Of a stretch of 64,000 nucleotides of DNA, positions 63,872-64,000 are shown one piece after another. The stretch covers positions 38,914 to 102,913 of the forward strand of contig NZ_VDGG01000009.1 of assembly GCF_006861775.1 (NCBI RefSeq), written 5' to 3'. Below the pieces are notes generated by a model, which was not told the origin of the DNA, ran no database searches, and saw only the letters and a program-made list of their open reading frames with translations. The DNA is from Psychrobacillus soli (lineage in GTDB: Bacteria; Bacillota; Bacilli; Bacillales_A; Planococcaceae). Position 1 is the stretch's first letter; each line of letters begins with the position of its first letter. The translations under genes and the position numbers were made by a program.

Positions 63872-64000
63872 TATGCACTGCACCCCATTTATTAGACACA
63901 TGAATGGGATGTCATAATATGAGAAAACGATTTAGCTTAGAAGAAAAATATCAAGCTGTTCTGCTCTATTTATCCGGTCGTTATTCTTACCGCGAAGTTG
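63872..64000 (+). mobile_element. IS3-type insertion sequence, left end
   Basis: The sequence immediately after the repeat, TGCACTGCACCCCATTTATT and AGACAC, looks like an IS3-family (IS150-like) terminal inverted repeat. It is followed within 45 bases by the start of a transposase gene. The element continues beyond the window, so its far end and target duplication cannot be seen. Confidence 0.7.
63919..64000 (+). CDS. IS3-family transposase OrfA, 5' fragment
   Basis: The first 27 codons of a helix-turn-helix transposase protein: MRKRFSLEEKYQAVLLYLSG, then RYSYREV. The pattern of basic N-terminus, KYQAVLLYLSG and SYREV is characteristic of OrfA proteins of IS3/IS150-like elements. The gene runs off the right edge. 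It lies just inside the presumed IS end. Confidence 0.8.
   Translation, partial: MRKRFSLEEKYQAVLLYLSGRYSYREV

Overview
The window looks like chromosome from a low-GC, endospore-forming Bacillales bacterium. A Planococcaceae/Caryophanaceae-type Bacillus relative is my best guess, but the genus is not proven by the sequence. Pointers are the B. subtilis-like gene order from ctsR to rpoC, the spore genes (sigH, a CotD-like coat gene, a second coat-like gene), the dppA-E/ykfA-D operon, strong AGGAGG ribosome binding sites with many TTG/GTG starts, and T-box and S-box leaders. No rRNA or tRNA gene was seen.

1-24200 (all minus strand) is core genome: ctsR-mcsA-mcsB-clpC, radA, yacL, ispD-ispF, gltX, a T-box-controlled cysE-cysS-mrnC-rlmB-rae1 block, sigH, rpmG-secE-nusG, rplK-rplA, rplJ-rplL, a 16S-methyltransferase-like gene, rpoB and the 5' end of rpoC. 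disA, which sits between radA and yacL in B. subtilis, is missing from that slot. The ribosomal and RNA polymerase genes have recognisable promoters, leader hairpins and attenuators.

24200-38600: a repeat-rich gap, then a second RsgA-type GTPase gene. That gene has its own promoter, a 21-codon leader ORF and a terminator that the leader RNA could disrupt; this is the best candidate for an undescribed regulatory system here. Next comes a nine-gene dpp/ykf operon: D-aminopeptidase, murein-peptide ABC importer, LD-carboxypeptidase, L-Ala-D/L-Glu epimerase and NlpC/P60 endopeptidase, which together import and dismantle cell-wall peptides. A CotD-like coat gene, an inverted pair of dispersed repeats, and a MetE-like gene under a SAM riboswitch follow.

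38700-63600 is a mosaic of small accessory transcription units: a BCCT osmolyte transporter, CorA + RtcB, thioesterase, DUF4003, pseudouridine synthase, an SRPBCC/ArsR pair, an unusual Mur ligase, DUF6509, a serine hydrolase, an RsbR-like STAS protein, VOC and ASCH proteins, ArsR + SulP, an AlaX-type editing protein, a coat-like protein, MarR + MFS, Cu/Zn SOD + a CAP-domain protein, AlkD + nitroreductase, and aldehyde dehydrogenase + DUF779. Most are bounded by clear hairpin terminators, many shared by convergent genes.

The right edge holds a copy of the dispersed repeat that ends abruptly next to the start of an IS3-type transposase gene. Four copies of this repeat family, a 21-bp-periodic array and a separate highly structured element between ispF and gltX are the main non-coding features.
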